The notes below the pieces were generated by a model that had not been told where the DNA came from, did not search any database, and saw only the letters and a list, made by a program, of their open reading frames with translations. 64,000 bases of DNA from Siphlonurus alternatus (Eukaryota > Arthropoda > Insecta > Ephemeroptera > Siphlonuridae). The stretch's first letter is position 1. Each line of letters opens with the position of its first letter. The stretch is taken from the NCBI GenBank assembly GCA_949825025.1, contig OX463784.1, positions 16,806,124-16,870,123 of the forward strand, written 5' to 3'. Both the position numbers and the translations under genes were made by a program. Below, piece after piece: positions 39,605 to 52,622 of the stretch.

Positions 39605-40044
39605 AAGTGGATTCAGTGAGCATTTTGTTTCTCTCTGTACAGCAGCTCACAGACAAAGTGAAGTAACAGTAAATGTTTTAAACATGTGAGAATTTTGTAA
39701 ATGTCCAGTGCTTGTCACAAGGATTTTGTATGTAGAACCTCTGGATAGGATATTTCTATACCAATAGCATATGCTAGATTTGCCTCAGTAGCTCTAATAT
39801 TAGAGCTACTGAGGCAAATCTCCAACGTATCATGACAACCGAGTGCTAAATAAGCTGTATGATTGCGGACATTCAATTGGTTACTGTTTTAACCGCCACC
39901 CACTTTTTCCTCATGACTGTGCCTCACCAAAAAGAGCAGCACCATCACCTATCCACAGGTTAAATACAGAATAACAGAATCCTTGGCTTGTCACTGTAAA
40001 AGTTATTCCTCAAGGTTGAATCACATTTAGAAAGTCCCCTAAAT
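39605..40044 (+). other. 3' UTR and downstream region of the BEN gene, with a hairpin
   Basis: Non-coding sequence after the stop codon. It contains the perfect inverted repeat at 39776-39821 and no other recognisable feature. Confidence 0.5.
39776..39821. repeat. perfect 46 nt palindrome (23 bp arms, no loop)
   Basis: The arm AGATTTGCCTCAGTAGCTCT plus AAT is followed at once by its exact reverse complement. It lies 172 bases after the BEN stop codon, so it may be in the 3' UTR. Confidence 0.85.
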
Positions 40045-40336
40045 GACTTAATAGAGGCTTCAAGTCAGCTGATTTTTCGGTCTTCCTACCCGCTATACCA
40101 AATCTATGTTAAAAAGACGTGAATTCGTTTTTCACTAAGCATAAGATTTTTTAGGGAAATTTCCTTTACGGAACTTTTGTCCAAGCTGAAAAATATCAGT
40201 AGATAATTTAGATTTTTTACTTGATTTATAATCGAGAAAAGTTAAAAAAACTATGCTTCATTTTCAAGTACAAGATGTACCTTAGCGACAACAGTTGCGC
40301 AGCGACAGCGCACTCACTTGAAGCCTCTATACTTTC
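40045..40336. repeat. foldback MITE
   Basis: Ends GACTTAATAGAGGCTTCAAG and ACTTGAAGCCTCTATACTTTC. A related arm (CTTCAAGTCAGCTGATTTTG) occurs near 5265, in the sphingomyelinase gene. Confidence 0.7.
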
Positions 40337-40650
40337 ATAAAGGGGCCAAGTTTTAGGCTTTCTGGTGTCTTCAATATTTCAATTGACTGTGTGATTTCGT
40401 TCCTAAATGATGAGATTTTTAAGTCTATTTTCTTCCTTTTATTTAAAATAATAATATTAATCATAATTAAGAAGAAAACTTGTTAACTTTTCTAGTTATA
40501 TATACTAAGTCAATTATTTGTACTAAAAAGACTTAACAGGTAGATTTAATTAATAATTATTCTGTATTTCCTATCTTCAAAGATTTTAATAATTTTCTTA
40601 TGGGGAAGTACCACGCTCAATATGTTAAAATGAATCTTACACATGAAAGT

Positions 40651-41160
40651 GGGCTTACGGGGTGTATTTTTTTTACTGGCTCAATCAAAAGAGGAGGTCG
40701 AAAAATATCCCTCAGATTTTTTGCGATTTTTTTTAGCATTGCATCATACCTAATGTGGAGATTAAAAATGTCTTTTGACCTAGAGGCTCCATCCGCCACG
40801 CCAATGACGTCATTATATTCTTTGGGTCAAAAATATAATGCTTCTAAACAATCACGTTGCTATGGAAACAAATGATAATTTTTAATAAACAAGCAACAAT
40901 GCAATAATTTTTTACAAGTGTTACATAGTTGAACCAAAGAATGTAATGACGTCACAGGCATTACGGATAGAGCCTCCAGGTCAAGAGACATTTTTAAACT
41001 CCATCTTACTATCAGAACCAAAAAGGTGTGCCCCTGAATAGCATACAAGTTCCATAAGGGGTATGATGCAGTGCTAAAAAAAATCGCAAAAAAATCTAAG
41101 GGATATTTTTCGACCTCCTCTTTTGATTGAGTCAGTAAAAAAATTACACTCCGTAAGCCC
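40651..41160. repeat. foldback element related to 11441-12122
   Basis: Arms GGGCTTACGGGGTGTA and its complement TACACTCCGTAAGCCC, with inner arms TCAATCAAAAGAGGAGGTCG and complement. The minus strand has an open frame with QSKEEVEKY as at 11.5-12 kb. Confidence 0.75.
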
Positions 41161-41169
41161 ATTATGAAA

Positions 41170-41420
41170 CAAGTATAAAATATTCTCTCCATCCCCTATC
41201 AGTAGCAAAAATACCAGGTATACGAATTCTAGCTAGTTTTTTTGAGCAATGAATTTTTAAAGTTGACTACGTTGACATGGAGAATTTGAACGTCCATGTT
41301 AAAGTAGTCAGCTTTAAAAATTAATAACTTAAAAACTAGATTGAATTTGTATACCTCATATTTTTGCTACATTGAGGATGTAGAGGAGAACGTTTTAAAT
41401 TTTTTATCATAAATTTCATG
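41170..41420. repeat. decayed core of the TTAA foldback family
   Basis: Contains ATCAGTAGCAAAAATACCAG, ATTTTTAAAGTTGACTACG and the complementary arm, matching the centre of 53263-53615. The terminal TTAA tips are missing. Confidence 0.6.
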
Positions 41421-41728
41421 CGTGGATTTTTTTTTTTTTTTTTTTAATATTGAGCCTTCTATATAAGATCTGAGACTAAATAGTAAAGTTCTTTGAGAGT
41501 TTTTTAATTGTTCTCACTCTCGTAGACAGTATTTCGTTACAATTTTTCTTACATCATTAAATAATATGGAAAACAGATAAATAGTCTGAGATATTTTGTT
41601 GTGTTTATGCTGAATTTGCATAGTAATTGTTTCAGAATTCATTACAGATATTTGAATAAAAATACATACTGTCAGTTATTTGATTTTTAGAGTAAGTAAA
41701 ACTTGATACTTGTATGATTATTGAAATT

Positions 41729-41942
41729 AAGGCCGGTCGCAGACAGGATCGCATGATTTCGCTATTTCTATGATCGTAAGCTTACGATTGTACGTTTCTC
41801 ATATAGAACCGGTTCTAAAATTTCTTATCATACGACAGCATACAATACAAAGCTGTGTGCGCGCGCACAGCTGATCGCATAGGTTCTTATTTTTTTCATC
41901 CTACGCTGCGAAACCATGCGATTCTGTGTGCGACCGGCCTAA
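41729..41942. repeat. MITE with GGCCGGTCGCA ends
   Basis: Ends AAGGCCGGTCGCAGACAG and GTGTGCGACCGGCCTAAA. The inner sequence includes GAACCGGTTC and GCGCGCGCAC. Related to 9298-9525. Confidence 0.75.
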
Positions 41943-42491
41943 AGCTAAACTATGTATTTTTACAACAGGTTACTTTTTCTGACGGGCAATAAGTAAAAAA
42001 CTATATATTGAAACAAGCCCTTTGTAATGTAACCTGTAAGTGTTCAGAGGGTTCAAAAAAATGTGAATTTTTTTTTTTTATAACATAACTTGAGATCCTG
42101 TTGCCATAAATGCAATGAACAAATTTCATGAAGGTTGTCCTCCAATGATGATAGTTTAATAATCATAAGTATATTTATAATATAATCATATATAATCATA
42201 TCATATAATCATAACTACTAAAGTTCTAACATAATAATGTATACTATGTTTTATAACTGTCACTTTTTATTTGCAGTGCAAATATTAACAGAATCAGAAC
42301 GTTTAAATAAATAGCTTTTATTGCAATATTTTATTTTATTGTAGGGTATAAAAACCTGCATGTCTTTACTGGATTTAAGTAACAATGTAAGGATTATTCA
42401 TTACATTTCATGGTAAATTATCATATTTATGATAAATTTATTTATATTTTTTACTAAATGCAACTGCTATATAGAAATAAATTGGACAAGT

Positions 42492-43149
<658 letters not shown>

Positions 43150-44654
43150 GTAATAAACTTATGTTTCTTTTTTAGTCTGAATGGACTATCTTGAGCATCA
43201 AGAAATTGCCTTGGACTGTTCTGAGCAGCAACAAGCTGCCCTGGAAAACCGTACTACTGCTCTCTTGCATTCTTGTTTGTGCTAGACTGGACTGTAGTGA
43301 GCTCCGGTAAGCTGCTCTGGACTATCGTATTGTGCCCTGGACTATTCTGAGCTGCATTGAACATCCCTGGACTGGACTGTAATACGGCTGTTACATCCCT
43401 GAGTAGACTCGTTTGAACTAGACTGAAATGTTTTGAGATGTAGTAAACTGCCCTGGACTGCAATAATGCTTCTAGATATATTATAAGGAATGGACTTGTT
43501 TAAACTAGGCTGGACTAGTCTGAGCTGCGATGGACTGCCCTGAACTGCAGTACAGCTGCTAAAATGTATTGGACGCGTTTAAACTAGGCTGGACTAGTCT
43601 GAGCTGTGATGGACAGTCCTGGACTGCAGTACAGCAGCTATAATGTATTGGACTCTTTTGATCTAGGCTGGACTATTCTGAGCTTCGATGGACTGCCCTG
43701 GACTGCAGTACAGCTGCTATAATGTATTGGACGCGTTTGAACTAGGCTGGACTATTCTGAACTAGAATGGACTGCCCTGGACTGCAGTACAGCTGCTACA
43801 GTACATTGGACGCGTTTGAACTAGGCTGGACTAGTCTGAGCTGTGATGGACTGCCCTGGACTGCAGTACAGCTGCTAAAATGTATTGGACGCGTTTGAAC
43901 TAGGCTGGACTATTCTGAGCTTCGATGGACTGCCCTGGACTGCAGTACAGCTGCTATAATGTATTGGACGCGTTTGAACTAGGCTGGACTATTCTGAACT
44001 AGAATGGACTGCCCTGGACTGCAGTACAGCTGCTACAGTACATTGGACGCGTTTGAACTAGGCTGGACTAGTCTGAGCTGTGATGGACTGCCCTGGACTG
44101 CAGTACAGCTGCTATAATGTATTGGACGCGTTTGAACTAGGCTGGACTATTCTGAACTAGAATGGACTGCCCTGGACTGCAGTACAGCTGCTACAGTACA
44201 TTGGACGCGTTTGAACTAGGCTGGACTAGTCTGAGCTGTGATGGACTGCCCTGGACTGCAGTACAGCTGCTAAAATGTATTGGACGCGTTTGAACTAGGC
44301 TGGACTATTCTGAACTAGAATGGACTGCCCTGGACTGCAGTACAGCTGCTACAGTACATTGGACTCTTTTGAGCTAGGCTGGACTGTTCTGAGCTAGAAT
44401 GGACTGTTGCATGTATGGCAGCAATGAACTGGTTTGAGCTATAATGGACTGCCTGAGTATCAGCGTAAAATAGCTAGTTTGAGCTAGGCTGGACTGTTCT
44501 GAGCTGTATTGTCTGGACTGCCATGAGCTATTTACAGCTGTGGCCAGTTCAAAATTGGTAGCTCAAACAGTTCAAAACCGGCCAATTTTATACAGTTTAC
44601 AACTATCTGAACTAGCATAATTTTGAACTGATCTGGACTGCTGCAGTTCAGATG
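43150..44654 (-). repeat. right subterminal tandem array (79 bp unit, TGGACT-rich)
   Basis: The marker GGACGCG recurs with exactly 79 bp spacing (43731, 43810, 43889, 43968, 44047, 44126, 44205, 44284). Units contain TTTGAACTAGGCTGGACTA and TGGACTGCCCTGGACTGCAG. Two unit variants differ in CTGAGCT versus CTGAACT. The reverse complement aligns with the left array unit, so the two arrays form a long imperfect subterminal inverted repeat. Confidence 0.92.
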
Positions 44655-44675
44655 TAGTCCAGATTTAGACGTGGG
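44655..44675 (-). repeat. right terminal inverted repeat of the giant transposon
   Basis: Ends GATTTAGACGTGGG, an exact 21 bp complement of 21768-21788, followed by TA at 44676-44677 and then the tip of the interrupted MITE (GGTTGTCCATT). Confidence 0.9.
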
Positions 44676-44677
44676 TA

Positions 44678-45285
44678 GGTTGTCCATTAGTGAAGAAGTG
44701 ATTCTTATTTCAATTTTTTTATATCCATGTACAATAGTCAAATGAAAATTTAGCAGCAAGGCACTGTCTAATAACACCATAGGTTTGCATGTATGAAGTG
44801 CCTTTAAAAATTATTTTGATACCAATGATGTTAAAAACTAAAAATTACATGAAGAGTGCCATTGTTGATTGAATCAGTTTTTATACCTCACTACAAGCAA
44901 TAAGTTCAAATGACGGTAATTAATATTGTATCCGATTCATTGACAACAGATATTATGAGACGGCGTCAACAAATCCATATTAAACACCGTCATGCGTATA
45001 CTAAATAATATATTTGAAACTGGCATTTTAATGTTATAAATCTATACTTAATTTCATGTGTTTAAATAACAGCTAGCGGCTGTGGAGGCCTATTTAAGGA
45101 CAGTCGAGGTAATATAATAATGCTGTTGACTTACCCTATAAGGGATCTATAAGGGATGTGGCGTCATGTTACATTATGCAAGTAAATAAATAATTTTCTT
45201 AAAATACTGTAATAATAATTATAAATTTTCAATTCACATGCTAGATTGATTTAGCACACCTCCGTGACACATATCTTTGACTCAC
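44678..45285. other. intron 2 remnant of zinc-finger copy A
   Basis: The first bases are the displaced tip of MITE family 1. The rest is AT-rich with no arms or frames that I can support. Confidence 0.45.
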
Positions 45286-45423
45286 CTCTGTGTTGGGGGG
45301 TGCCAGCAGGTTGTTGAGGAAGGTCTGGGCATCTGCACAGCTCTCTGCCAGTGCGACGCTCATCTCCAACTTGGCCTCACAAGACACACACACCTGCAGC
45401 GGCAGACGGTCTTCCTCGGACAC
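45286..45423 (-). CDS. ZAD exon 2 of zinc-finger gene copy A
   Basis: 46 codons in phase 0, from VSEEDRLPLQVC to APPNTE. It carries the second CxxC pair of the ZAD domain (CVSC). It is nearly identical to the copy B exon at 56094-56231 (two or three residue differences). The donor is GTGAGT. The next usable acceptor in phase is 25 kb away at 19998, because the giant transposon occupies the intron. Confidence 0.88.
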
Positions 45424-45597
45424 CTGTGTGAAGATTTCATTATTGTAATTGTGTTTTTTAGAAACATGAAAATATCGAGAGCAAATATGGCAAACTTTCA
45501 ACATGAAAAGAATTGAGCAATACAGAGAAGCTATAATATATACCTATACAGAAATTATAAATTACAGAACAATTGTAAAAAGCTAAGTGACTATATT

Positions 45598-45851
45598 AAG
45601 GTGCTTTCACATATTCGAAAATCGCTACGAAAACACGCCGTAGCAAATGTTGTTGATTACGCCGTAGAGATCGCGATCTGTTGCTGCGGCGTTCTACGGC
45701 ACGCCGTAGCAAAATCAAACTCATCTTGATTTTGCTACGGCATTCACATGATTTTTCGCCGCAGCTGCCGCAGACGAACGAGAATATGTGAAAGGCTTAC
45801 GGCATTGCTACGGAACTCCGTAGCGATTTTTGAATATGTGAAATCCCCTTT
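45598..45851. repeat. foldback MITE in intron 1 of zinc-finger copy A
   Basis: Arms TTTCACATATTCGAAAATCG and complement near 45815-45845. The inner half contains many CCGTAGC/GCTACGG words. Confidence 0.8.
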
Positions 45852-46048
45852 ACACCATACTCTATATTTATCCCTAAATTTTATCAACGTGATTAATTAA
45901 GTTTTTAACTTATAATTGATTTTAGGCATGATGCAACTACAATAATATGCATAATTTTAGCCAACTAGAATGTTGGTAATAGGACACTTTTCTTTATAAT
46001 TTAATGTACAGTACAGTATTAATCAGGACACATAAAAGCATAACTTAC

Positions 46049-46315
46049 CGTGATGTACAAATATTTCTCCATCTTAAAAGGTAGACTTAGTTCCATCGCC
46101 TCCGTACTGAATATTTGTTTCATATTCTCGTGCTTATCTGCACACATGCGACAACGTTGGTCCACCTCAGATTGACGAATTGCGGCAACTATTTCTGAGT
46201 CTTGCTCGTCATCTTCAAGTAGTTGTGGTGTTAAGGGGGTTGTGTCGTCTTCAGCTTGGAATTCTTCCAGCTGCTCTTCTTGTAGATTCAGAGGCAGGAA
46301 GAGAAGGGGATCCAT
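46049..46315 (-). CDS. ZAD exon 1 (start codon exon) of zinc-finger gene copy A
   Basis: 89 codons from MDPLLFLPLNL to KMEKYLYIT, ending at a GTAAGT donor in phase 0. It holds the first CxxC of the ZAD domain (RCRMCAD). It is 13 residues longer than copy B, from an acidic insertion after residue 21. The start matches copy B. An upstream in-frame ATG at 46417 exists, but sequence before 46315 is not conserved with copy B. Confidence 0.85.
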
Positions 46316-46989
46316 GTTGGCCTCAGTGTTGGGTTCCAATATATATATTATATGTATCATACTGCAACATATACAATAACCGGGTGAGCTCAGGGCCGTC
46401 CCATGCGCACAGTGCATACGTTTATTTTTTTCTGCTCTATTATAAAGTTTTCCGTAAATTAATAGCCACGGCTTAGAAAAGCTGCGCAGAAACGAGTTTT
46501 AAATGTTAGTAGTCTACTGCGCATGGCTTCGCAAAGTGTGCATGATAAGAAAGCTTGAATCCAAATGAAGCTGCGCAAACGCTAGGTGACTAATCTGCGC
46601 ACAGCCAATAGCAACTTTGTATGCTTTACGAACAAAGATAAGAAATTCTACCCCAGATTGCTTGCGAATTGCAGTGTTTAAAAATTCTTTTAATACGTTA
46701 CTGCAACCGGTTTGGCTTGTAATATTGCAAATAAATATCAAATTTGAGATGAGATAAAAAGCAACGTTCTCGCTAATGTTGAACAAAAACTCTGCTCCGG
46801 TAGGGGCCCCTCGTGCAGCGAAACAGCTGTTTTGAGCTCACTATGTGACGTCACCTTGGGTGTTTTTGGCCAAAATACGCAGATCAGTCCAAATTCATAG
46901 GGCTGATGGACCTATCTATTATAGTTGTATCATGGGGTAACCTTACAGGTGTACGATACATGCAGTACATATACTGTAAATTTTTATAC

Positions 46990-49590
46990 AGTACATGTAT
47001 AAATACATTGAATCTTACGATTTTCAAACACAGATTTCAATTTAATATATTACAAACGTACGATTCTAAAAATAAAAATATCACCGTGCATACAAAGTCA
47101 ACACAAAAAAATGTAATATTGAAAATTTAAGAGATAATTTATTGAATATTAAATGGAGAAATGAGATAATTAATTTGGATCAAGCAGCTGATGATTTCAC
47201 AGCTGATATTATTAAAGAAATTAAATTGTGTTCTCCAATTAATAAAAATAAACTATATAACTACAAGCCTTGGTTAAATAATAATAAAAAAAATAAGAGC
47301 AGCTAAATATTTAAAAAATGAAGCCTATAAAACGTACAAAATTAATAAAAATAAAATGTGTTGGGACAGATATAAATTAGCAAGGAATAAGTATTCAAAG
47401 GTGTTAAGGAAAGAGAAATCAATTTATTTTGAGAGTAAGATTGATAAAAATAAAAATAAGAGTAAAGAAATGTGGATTACTCTTAAAGAACTGACAGATG
47501 CTGAAAATAAAAAGGGCAATAATAATCAAAATTTAGATAACGTTGTTTTTCCAACTAATAATGTTCAAAGTGGGAGTAATAATACTGCTACGAATTTCAA
47601 TAATTTTTTTATTGACAGTATTAAAGAAATTGTTTCCTCAATTCCAAATGTAAATAATGATGAAATGTTATATAAATTTTCGAATCATGTATCTTACGAT
47701 TGTAAATTTAGCAAATTTAAACTACTGAATATTCAAGAGTTAAAAAGTATTGTAAATAATCTTAATAGTAATACGGCATCATTTGATGAAATCAGTATTG
47801 ATATTATTAAGAAAACTTTTGATATTATTGGTATACAACTTCTTAATATAATTAATGTGTCACTTGAAACGGGGAAATTTCCAAAGGGCTGGAAAAAAAT
47901 CTTTAATTAAATTGATTGCAAAAATAAAAAATTCAATGCACCCTGCTGATTATAGACTATAGAAATATAGACCTATTAATATGCTACCAGCATATAATAT
48001 GACATATTACTTGAACTTGTGGTAAAAAATCAATTATATGACTATTTTACAACAAATAATTTATTTTACAAATATCAATCAGGTTTTATGAAAAATGTAT
48101 CAACTGAATCATCATTGCAGTTTTTATTATCAAATTGGCGTGATGATTTAGATAATGACAACGTTATGATTTCTGTAATGATCGATCTGAAGCGTGCGTT
48201 TGAAACTATTGATCGAAATATTTTAATTAATAAACTGAAGTGTTATGGGATCGATGGAATGGTGTTGCAATGGTTCGAAAGCTATTTAGAAGGCAGAAAA
48301 CAATGTACTGTTATTGGTAATGAATCTTCTGAATTTCGGGCATGTAATGACGGAGTTCCACAAGGTTCAGTGTTAGGTCCATTGCTGTTTATTATATATA
48401 TAAATGATATGCATTTACATGTAGATAGCTCGTTGATTAATTTGTTTGCAGATGATATTCTTATCTCAATCTCAGGTAAAAATTTAAAATATTATGTGAG
48501 GATCTCAATAAGGATCTAGAAAAACTAAGTTATTGGTTTCATATGAACAAATTAAAACTAAATGTAAAAAAAAACTACTTGTATGATAATTGCAAGTTCA
48601 AATCGTAAGATAAATAATATTTTTGCTGATAATCCAAATGTAAATATTATTTTAGACGGAGAAGTACTTAAATTTGAAAAAAATGTAAAATATCTTGGTA
48701 TTTTAATTGATTGTACACTGAGTTTTAATGATCATGTTGAGATGATGTCAAAGAAAATTGGTAAAAAAATTGGTTATTTATGCAGAATTTCAGGGTTTTT
48801 AAGTACTTGCTGTAAAATAATGGTTTACAAAACCATAATTGCTCCTCATTTTGAATATTGTGCATCATTGTTTTTTAATACAAGAGAAATATTAATATGT
48901 TACAGAGACTGCAAAACAGAGCCATGAAAATTGTATTGGGTTGTAAAAAAAGAACCCATATAAAATTGATGCTAGAAACTTTGCAATGGTTAAGTGTTAA
49001 ACAAAGGTTTGCCTTAAAGGTGCTGCTATTTTTTTATGATATTATTAATGATAAATTTCCAATTCATTTTAAAAAAGAGCTTATTAAGAATAGTGAAATG
49101 CATATTTATAATACAAGAGGCTGCAATAATTATTTTAGAAAATGTGTTAACAAACATAGATCGGAAAAGGATCAATTTATAACTGTGGTAAAAAATTGTT
49201 TAATGAATTTTGCCTATTAATATAAAAACATGGGAACATGTTCTACAAAAAAAAATGTTTAAAAGATTATGTATAGAATTTGTTAAAGAAAAATTTGTGT
49301 ATACCAGATAAATGTATAAGATTATAATTACAGTATATGTCATAAGTCAATAATATATATTTTTTTTATATAGCTATAATTGGTAACTATAAAATGTATA
49401 ATTAATTATTAAGATGGTTTTTTGTATCCTAAAAATATTGTATGCATACTGTACAGTAGGCATAAAATTCTATGAACTATCATAAATTTTATGAACCATC
49501 TGTTTTATATTGTTTAATTAAAACAATATATAAACTATATTTGTACTGAATAGCGAAAGCTAAATAAAGATTATTTCATTTCATTGCATA
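46990..49590 (+). pseudogene. decayed non-LTR retrotransposon (CR1/Jockey-like reverse transcriptase)
   Basis: Reverse transcriptase pieces in several frames: linker to palm (47110-47910), then palm and fingers with YQSGFM, MIDLKRAFETID, GVPQGSVLGPLLFIIYINDM and the catalytic FADD (48019-48519), then the thumb with YLGILIDCTLSFNDH (48583-48927), and a C-terminal region (48897-49220). Frameshifts and stops separate the pieces, so it is dead. The 3' end has AAATAAAGATTATTTCATTTC near 49562, typical of CR1-like tails. The 5' end is truncated and the exact boundary is unclear. It lies inside the inferred 5' UTR intron of zinc-finger copy A. Confidence 0.85.
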
Positions 49591-49780
49591 TGCATGAGAA
49601 CCTGAGATGAGATATGCATAGGCATGAAAAAATGTTCCATTGCTTTTTATGAATACTAGGCCTGTGACAACCTTTTGAAGTGTTCATACCTCCGATTGAT
49701 GCTGATGATTTTGAGGTTACAGTAGAGGTAATTTTCTATCAGTTTAGGGAGTAATAAAGGCATATATCTTATAATCTTAC

Positions 49781-49990
49781 CACTTTTGGCATCACAACAA
49801 ACGCAAAACACCATTTACCATTATTTTGTTTACAGCAAGTGTCTTCGAGAATTGATTCAACTTAATCGCAGTTGCGCAAGGAACGCATTTTCGTTACACT
49901 TAATTTACTGCGCACGTAAAAAGTTTACTTTTTGGCGTTTCCAGGCAGGCTCTGCACAGCTGTTTAGACAGTTTTGGCGGTAAAGTGTAA
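49781..49990 (-). other. inferred non-coding first exon and promoter region of zinc-finger copy A
   Basis: Homologous to 60112-60350 upstream of copy B. Shared blocks include CACAGCTGTTTTGGCGG-like sequence, TTTACTGCGCA and CTTGCTGTAAACAA. On the minus strand both end at the same kind of donor (CCAAAAGT followed by GTAAG). This suggests a 5' UTR exon spliced to the ATG exon. The transcription start is not defined. Confidence 0.5.
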
Positions 49991-50234
49991 CACCTCATTC
50001 AAAACTTCAAAAGAACATCCCACACAAGCATCTACAGCAAATCGAGCTAGACATATACGTCCATATAAATCATATAATTATAATATATTTATATTATGTA
50101 GATCTACTAACTAGATATTATTATGTACATGGAACGTCTCTGATGTATAATTATATATACTGCTTAAAGGGAAGCATTTTAATTATGTTCATTGATGTAC
50201 GTACGTACCATTATCCCATCTACCTTTTATATTT

Positions 50235-50742
50235 CAATGGGGTATATACTGACCAAAAAAAAACTTGCAAGTTTTTGTCAATATTTCAAAAGGCACGAGA
50301 ATTTCATGAAGAACAAGCCCTATTACAGCATTCTATGACAATTTCCTGATTTTATATGAATTTTTAAAACCTCTCAAAAATGACGTCATAGCATATTAAA
50401 TTGAATCTTAAATGGGAAAATAGATCAGTTAACATTGCCAAATATCCCATACTTAATATTGAAATGTAACCAAACCTTAATTTGCAAGGTTTTTAGGTAC
50501 TAGAATCACGATAATGAAGGTTTCAAATTCCTACCTCAATAACTTTTCATTTTAGCAATGTTAATTAACTGATGCATTTTCCCATTTAAGATTCAATGGT
50601 ATGACGTCATCAAAAAAAGTTTTAAAAATTTATATAAAATCAGCAAATTGTCGTAGAATGCTCTAATAGGGCTCGTTCTTCATAGAATTCACAGTACTTT
50701 TTATTAGTATTGCTAACTCAAATACCGGTCAGTACCCCATTG
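50235..50742. repeat. foldback MITE between the zinc-finger copies
   Basis: Ends CAATGGGGTATATACTGACC and GGTCAGTACCCCATTG. The inner arms include GAATCTTAAATGGGAAAAT and complement. Confidence 0.85.
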
Positions 50743-51085
50743 TAATTTGTTACAATTTGTATGAATTATTTCTCTGAATATAACATGACATTTAAAAAAA
50801 TAATAATCATTTTTACCATATATATGTTTTGATCGAAAAGCATTTATAATTAAATTGTTCTAATTTTTTTATCACTTATTTATTTTACTGCAGTACACTG
50901 TTTTTGTGTTCAATAAACAATTTATTTATTATTTATTTTAAAAATTGTCCTCACTGGGCCTTGCCTTAATCCTTAATTAACTCTTATTTTATAGCTTTTT
51001 TCAAATTATAATGTAAAATTATTTTTCTATTTTCTCTGTTACTGTATTTGTAATATTATCAATACACCATACACCTTTACATATT
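50743..51085. other. AT-rich spacer
   Basis: No gene or paired repeat recognised. Confidence 0.45.
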
Positions 51086-51100
51086 GTCATCTCAGAATGC

Positions 51101-51134
<34 letters not shown>

Positions 51135-51229
51135 AAAAATTGATGAAAATCAAACTAAAACTTAAAGGTCAAAGTTGTATCATTTTTTTTTTTTTTTTGT
51201 ACGTAGGCGACTTGCATTCTGAGACGACG
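51086..51229. repeat. MITE family 4 copy
   Basis: Ends GTCATCTCAGAATGC and GCATTCTGAGACGAC around long A and T runs. Confidence 0.7.
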
Positions 51230-51320
51230 ATATTATAAAATTTAAAACTGAATTTCCTACAGCTTCTACAGATAAATAAAAAAAAATAGAGGAGCTTTAA
51301 ATATATATATTATATATATA

Positions 51321-51630
51321 TATGGAGTATCGACCTCAAAATTTTTTATTGCAGAAATGGATAGAGGATAAAAAGTTTTACTCTGATTTTTTTTCAGATT
51401 TTTTAGGGACCGGGAAGTATATTGCTAAAAAGTTTTGGCGAGGTCGAGTTCGAATCCACGTCCCTTTTGGGTCCTATCTTTTATTAAGAGAGGCGGCAAG
51501 AGGCGGCACTTTCAGTAATTTTTAAAAAATAGTAGCCGGGCTCTAAAAAAAATCAGAGTAGCATAACTTTGCACCCTCTATCCATGCATTTCTGCAATAA
51601 AAAAAATGAGGTCGGTACTCCATTCTATTA
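51321..51630. repeat. MITE family 1 copy (GGAGTATCGA subfamily)
   Basis: Ends ATGGAGTATCGACCTCAAAA and TTGAGGTCGGTACTCCATT-like sequence, with the family 1 core arms. The interior contains GAGTTCGAATCCACGTCCC. Confidence 0.8.
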
Positions 51631-51731
51631 TGCTCATGCAACAAGAAAAATGCCAATAATAATTAATTGTACAAATTAATTTATATATAGTTGTAATAAT
51701 TGAATAATGTTATAAAATTTGTCAAAATGTA

Positions 51732-52622
51732 TAGGGTAACGTCACGAGATTGTTGGGTTGCCTGCTTATTATGGGATAAAACGGCCTGATGGTTACCTCC
51801 CCTCCCCTACCAAAGAACAACAGTATGCTGAAAAGCATTGGGGAAAAAAAAAAAAAGAAAAAAGAAAAGTTAGAAAAATTTACTTTGTTGACACTTATGA
51901 TTATTTAAAGGTGAACTGAAGGGATTGCTTTTTTTTCCCTTTAGGGAACCTTATATTACCTATCCCATCCCTCTGCACTAATTTTTTCATGGCAGATAAT
52001 TATTGTGCTGCTGTAGGACAATTAGTGAAAAAGTGAAGTTGTGACGTATCAGCGACGGTTGGTTGACTTAAAACTCGCCGCCGTGAAAAAACACACGAGC
52101 GACCGCGAGCGACCGCGGAAACTGCCGAGGGAGCGGCGATCGGCTCGCGATCGCCACTCTCTCGGCAGTTTCCGCGGTCGCTTGTGTGTTTTTTCACGGC
52201 GGCGAGTTTTAAGTCAACCAACCGTCGCTGATACGTCACAACTTCACTTTTTCACTAATTGTCCTACAGCAGCACAATAAGTATCTGCCATGAAAAAATT
52301 AGTGCAGAGGGATGGGATAGGTAATATAAGGTTCCCTAAAGGGAAAAAAAAGCAATCCCTTCAGTTCACCTTTAAGGACACAAAAATGTAACTGGTGTAT
52401 TCTTTATAAACTAGCAGATGATATGAACACAATATATATAAATAAAATGTAATAATTGCCGTCTATAATTTATAATTATTTTTTTTCTATATTTTCTATT
52501 TTTTTTTTTTTTCAATGTTTTTCAGCATACTGTTGCTCTTTGGTAGGGAAAGGGAGGGGAGGTAAACTTTAGGCCGTTATTCTGTAAGCAGGCAATCCAA
52601 CAATCTCGTAGTACTACCCTAT
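51732..52622. repeat. outer foldback element (0.9 kb) hosting a nested palindrome
   Basis: Left arm TAGGGTAACGTCACGAGATT and GGTTACCTCCCCTCCCCTAC. Right arm is the complement (GGAGGGGAGGTAAACTTTAG and CAATCTCGTAGTACTACCCT). A single arm is also found at 7395-7525. Confidence 0.8.
51906..52375. repeat. 470 bp near-perfect palindrome with TTAA ends
   Basis: Starts TTAAAGGTGAACTGAAGGGA and ends with the exact complement. The arms stay nearly identical into a GC-rich centre around 52140 (GCGGCGAGTTTTAAG and CCGCGGTCGC). The two strands therefore encode the same chance open frame. It is inserted in the centre of 51732-52622. Confidence 0.92.

Noticed and set aside
52000..52280. Two near-identical 79-codon frames on opposite strands
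   Set aside because: They are the two arms of the 470 bp palindrome; no coding evidence beyond the symmetry.
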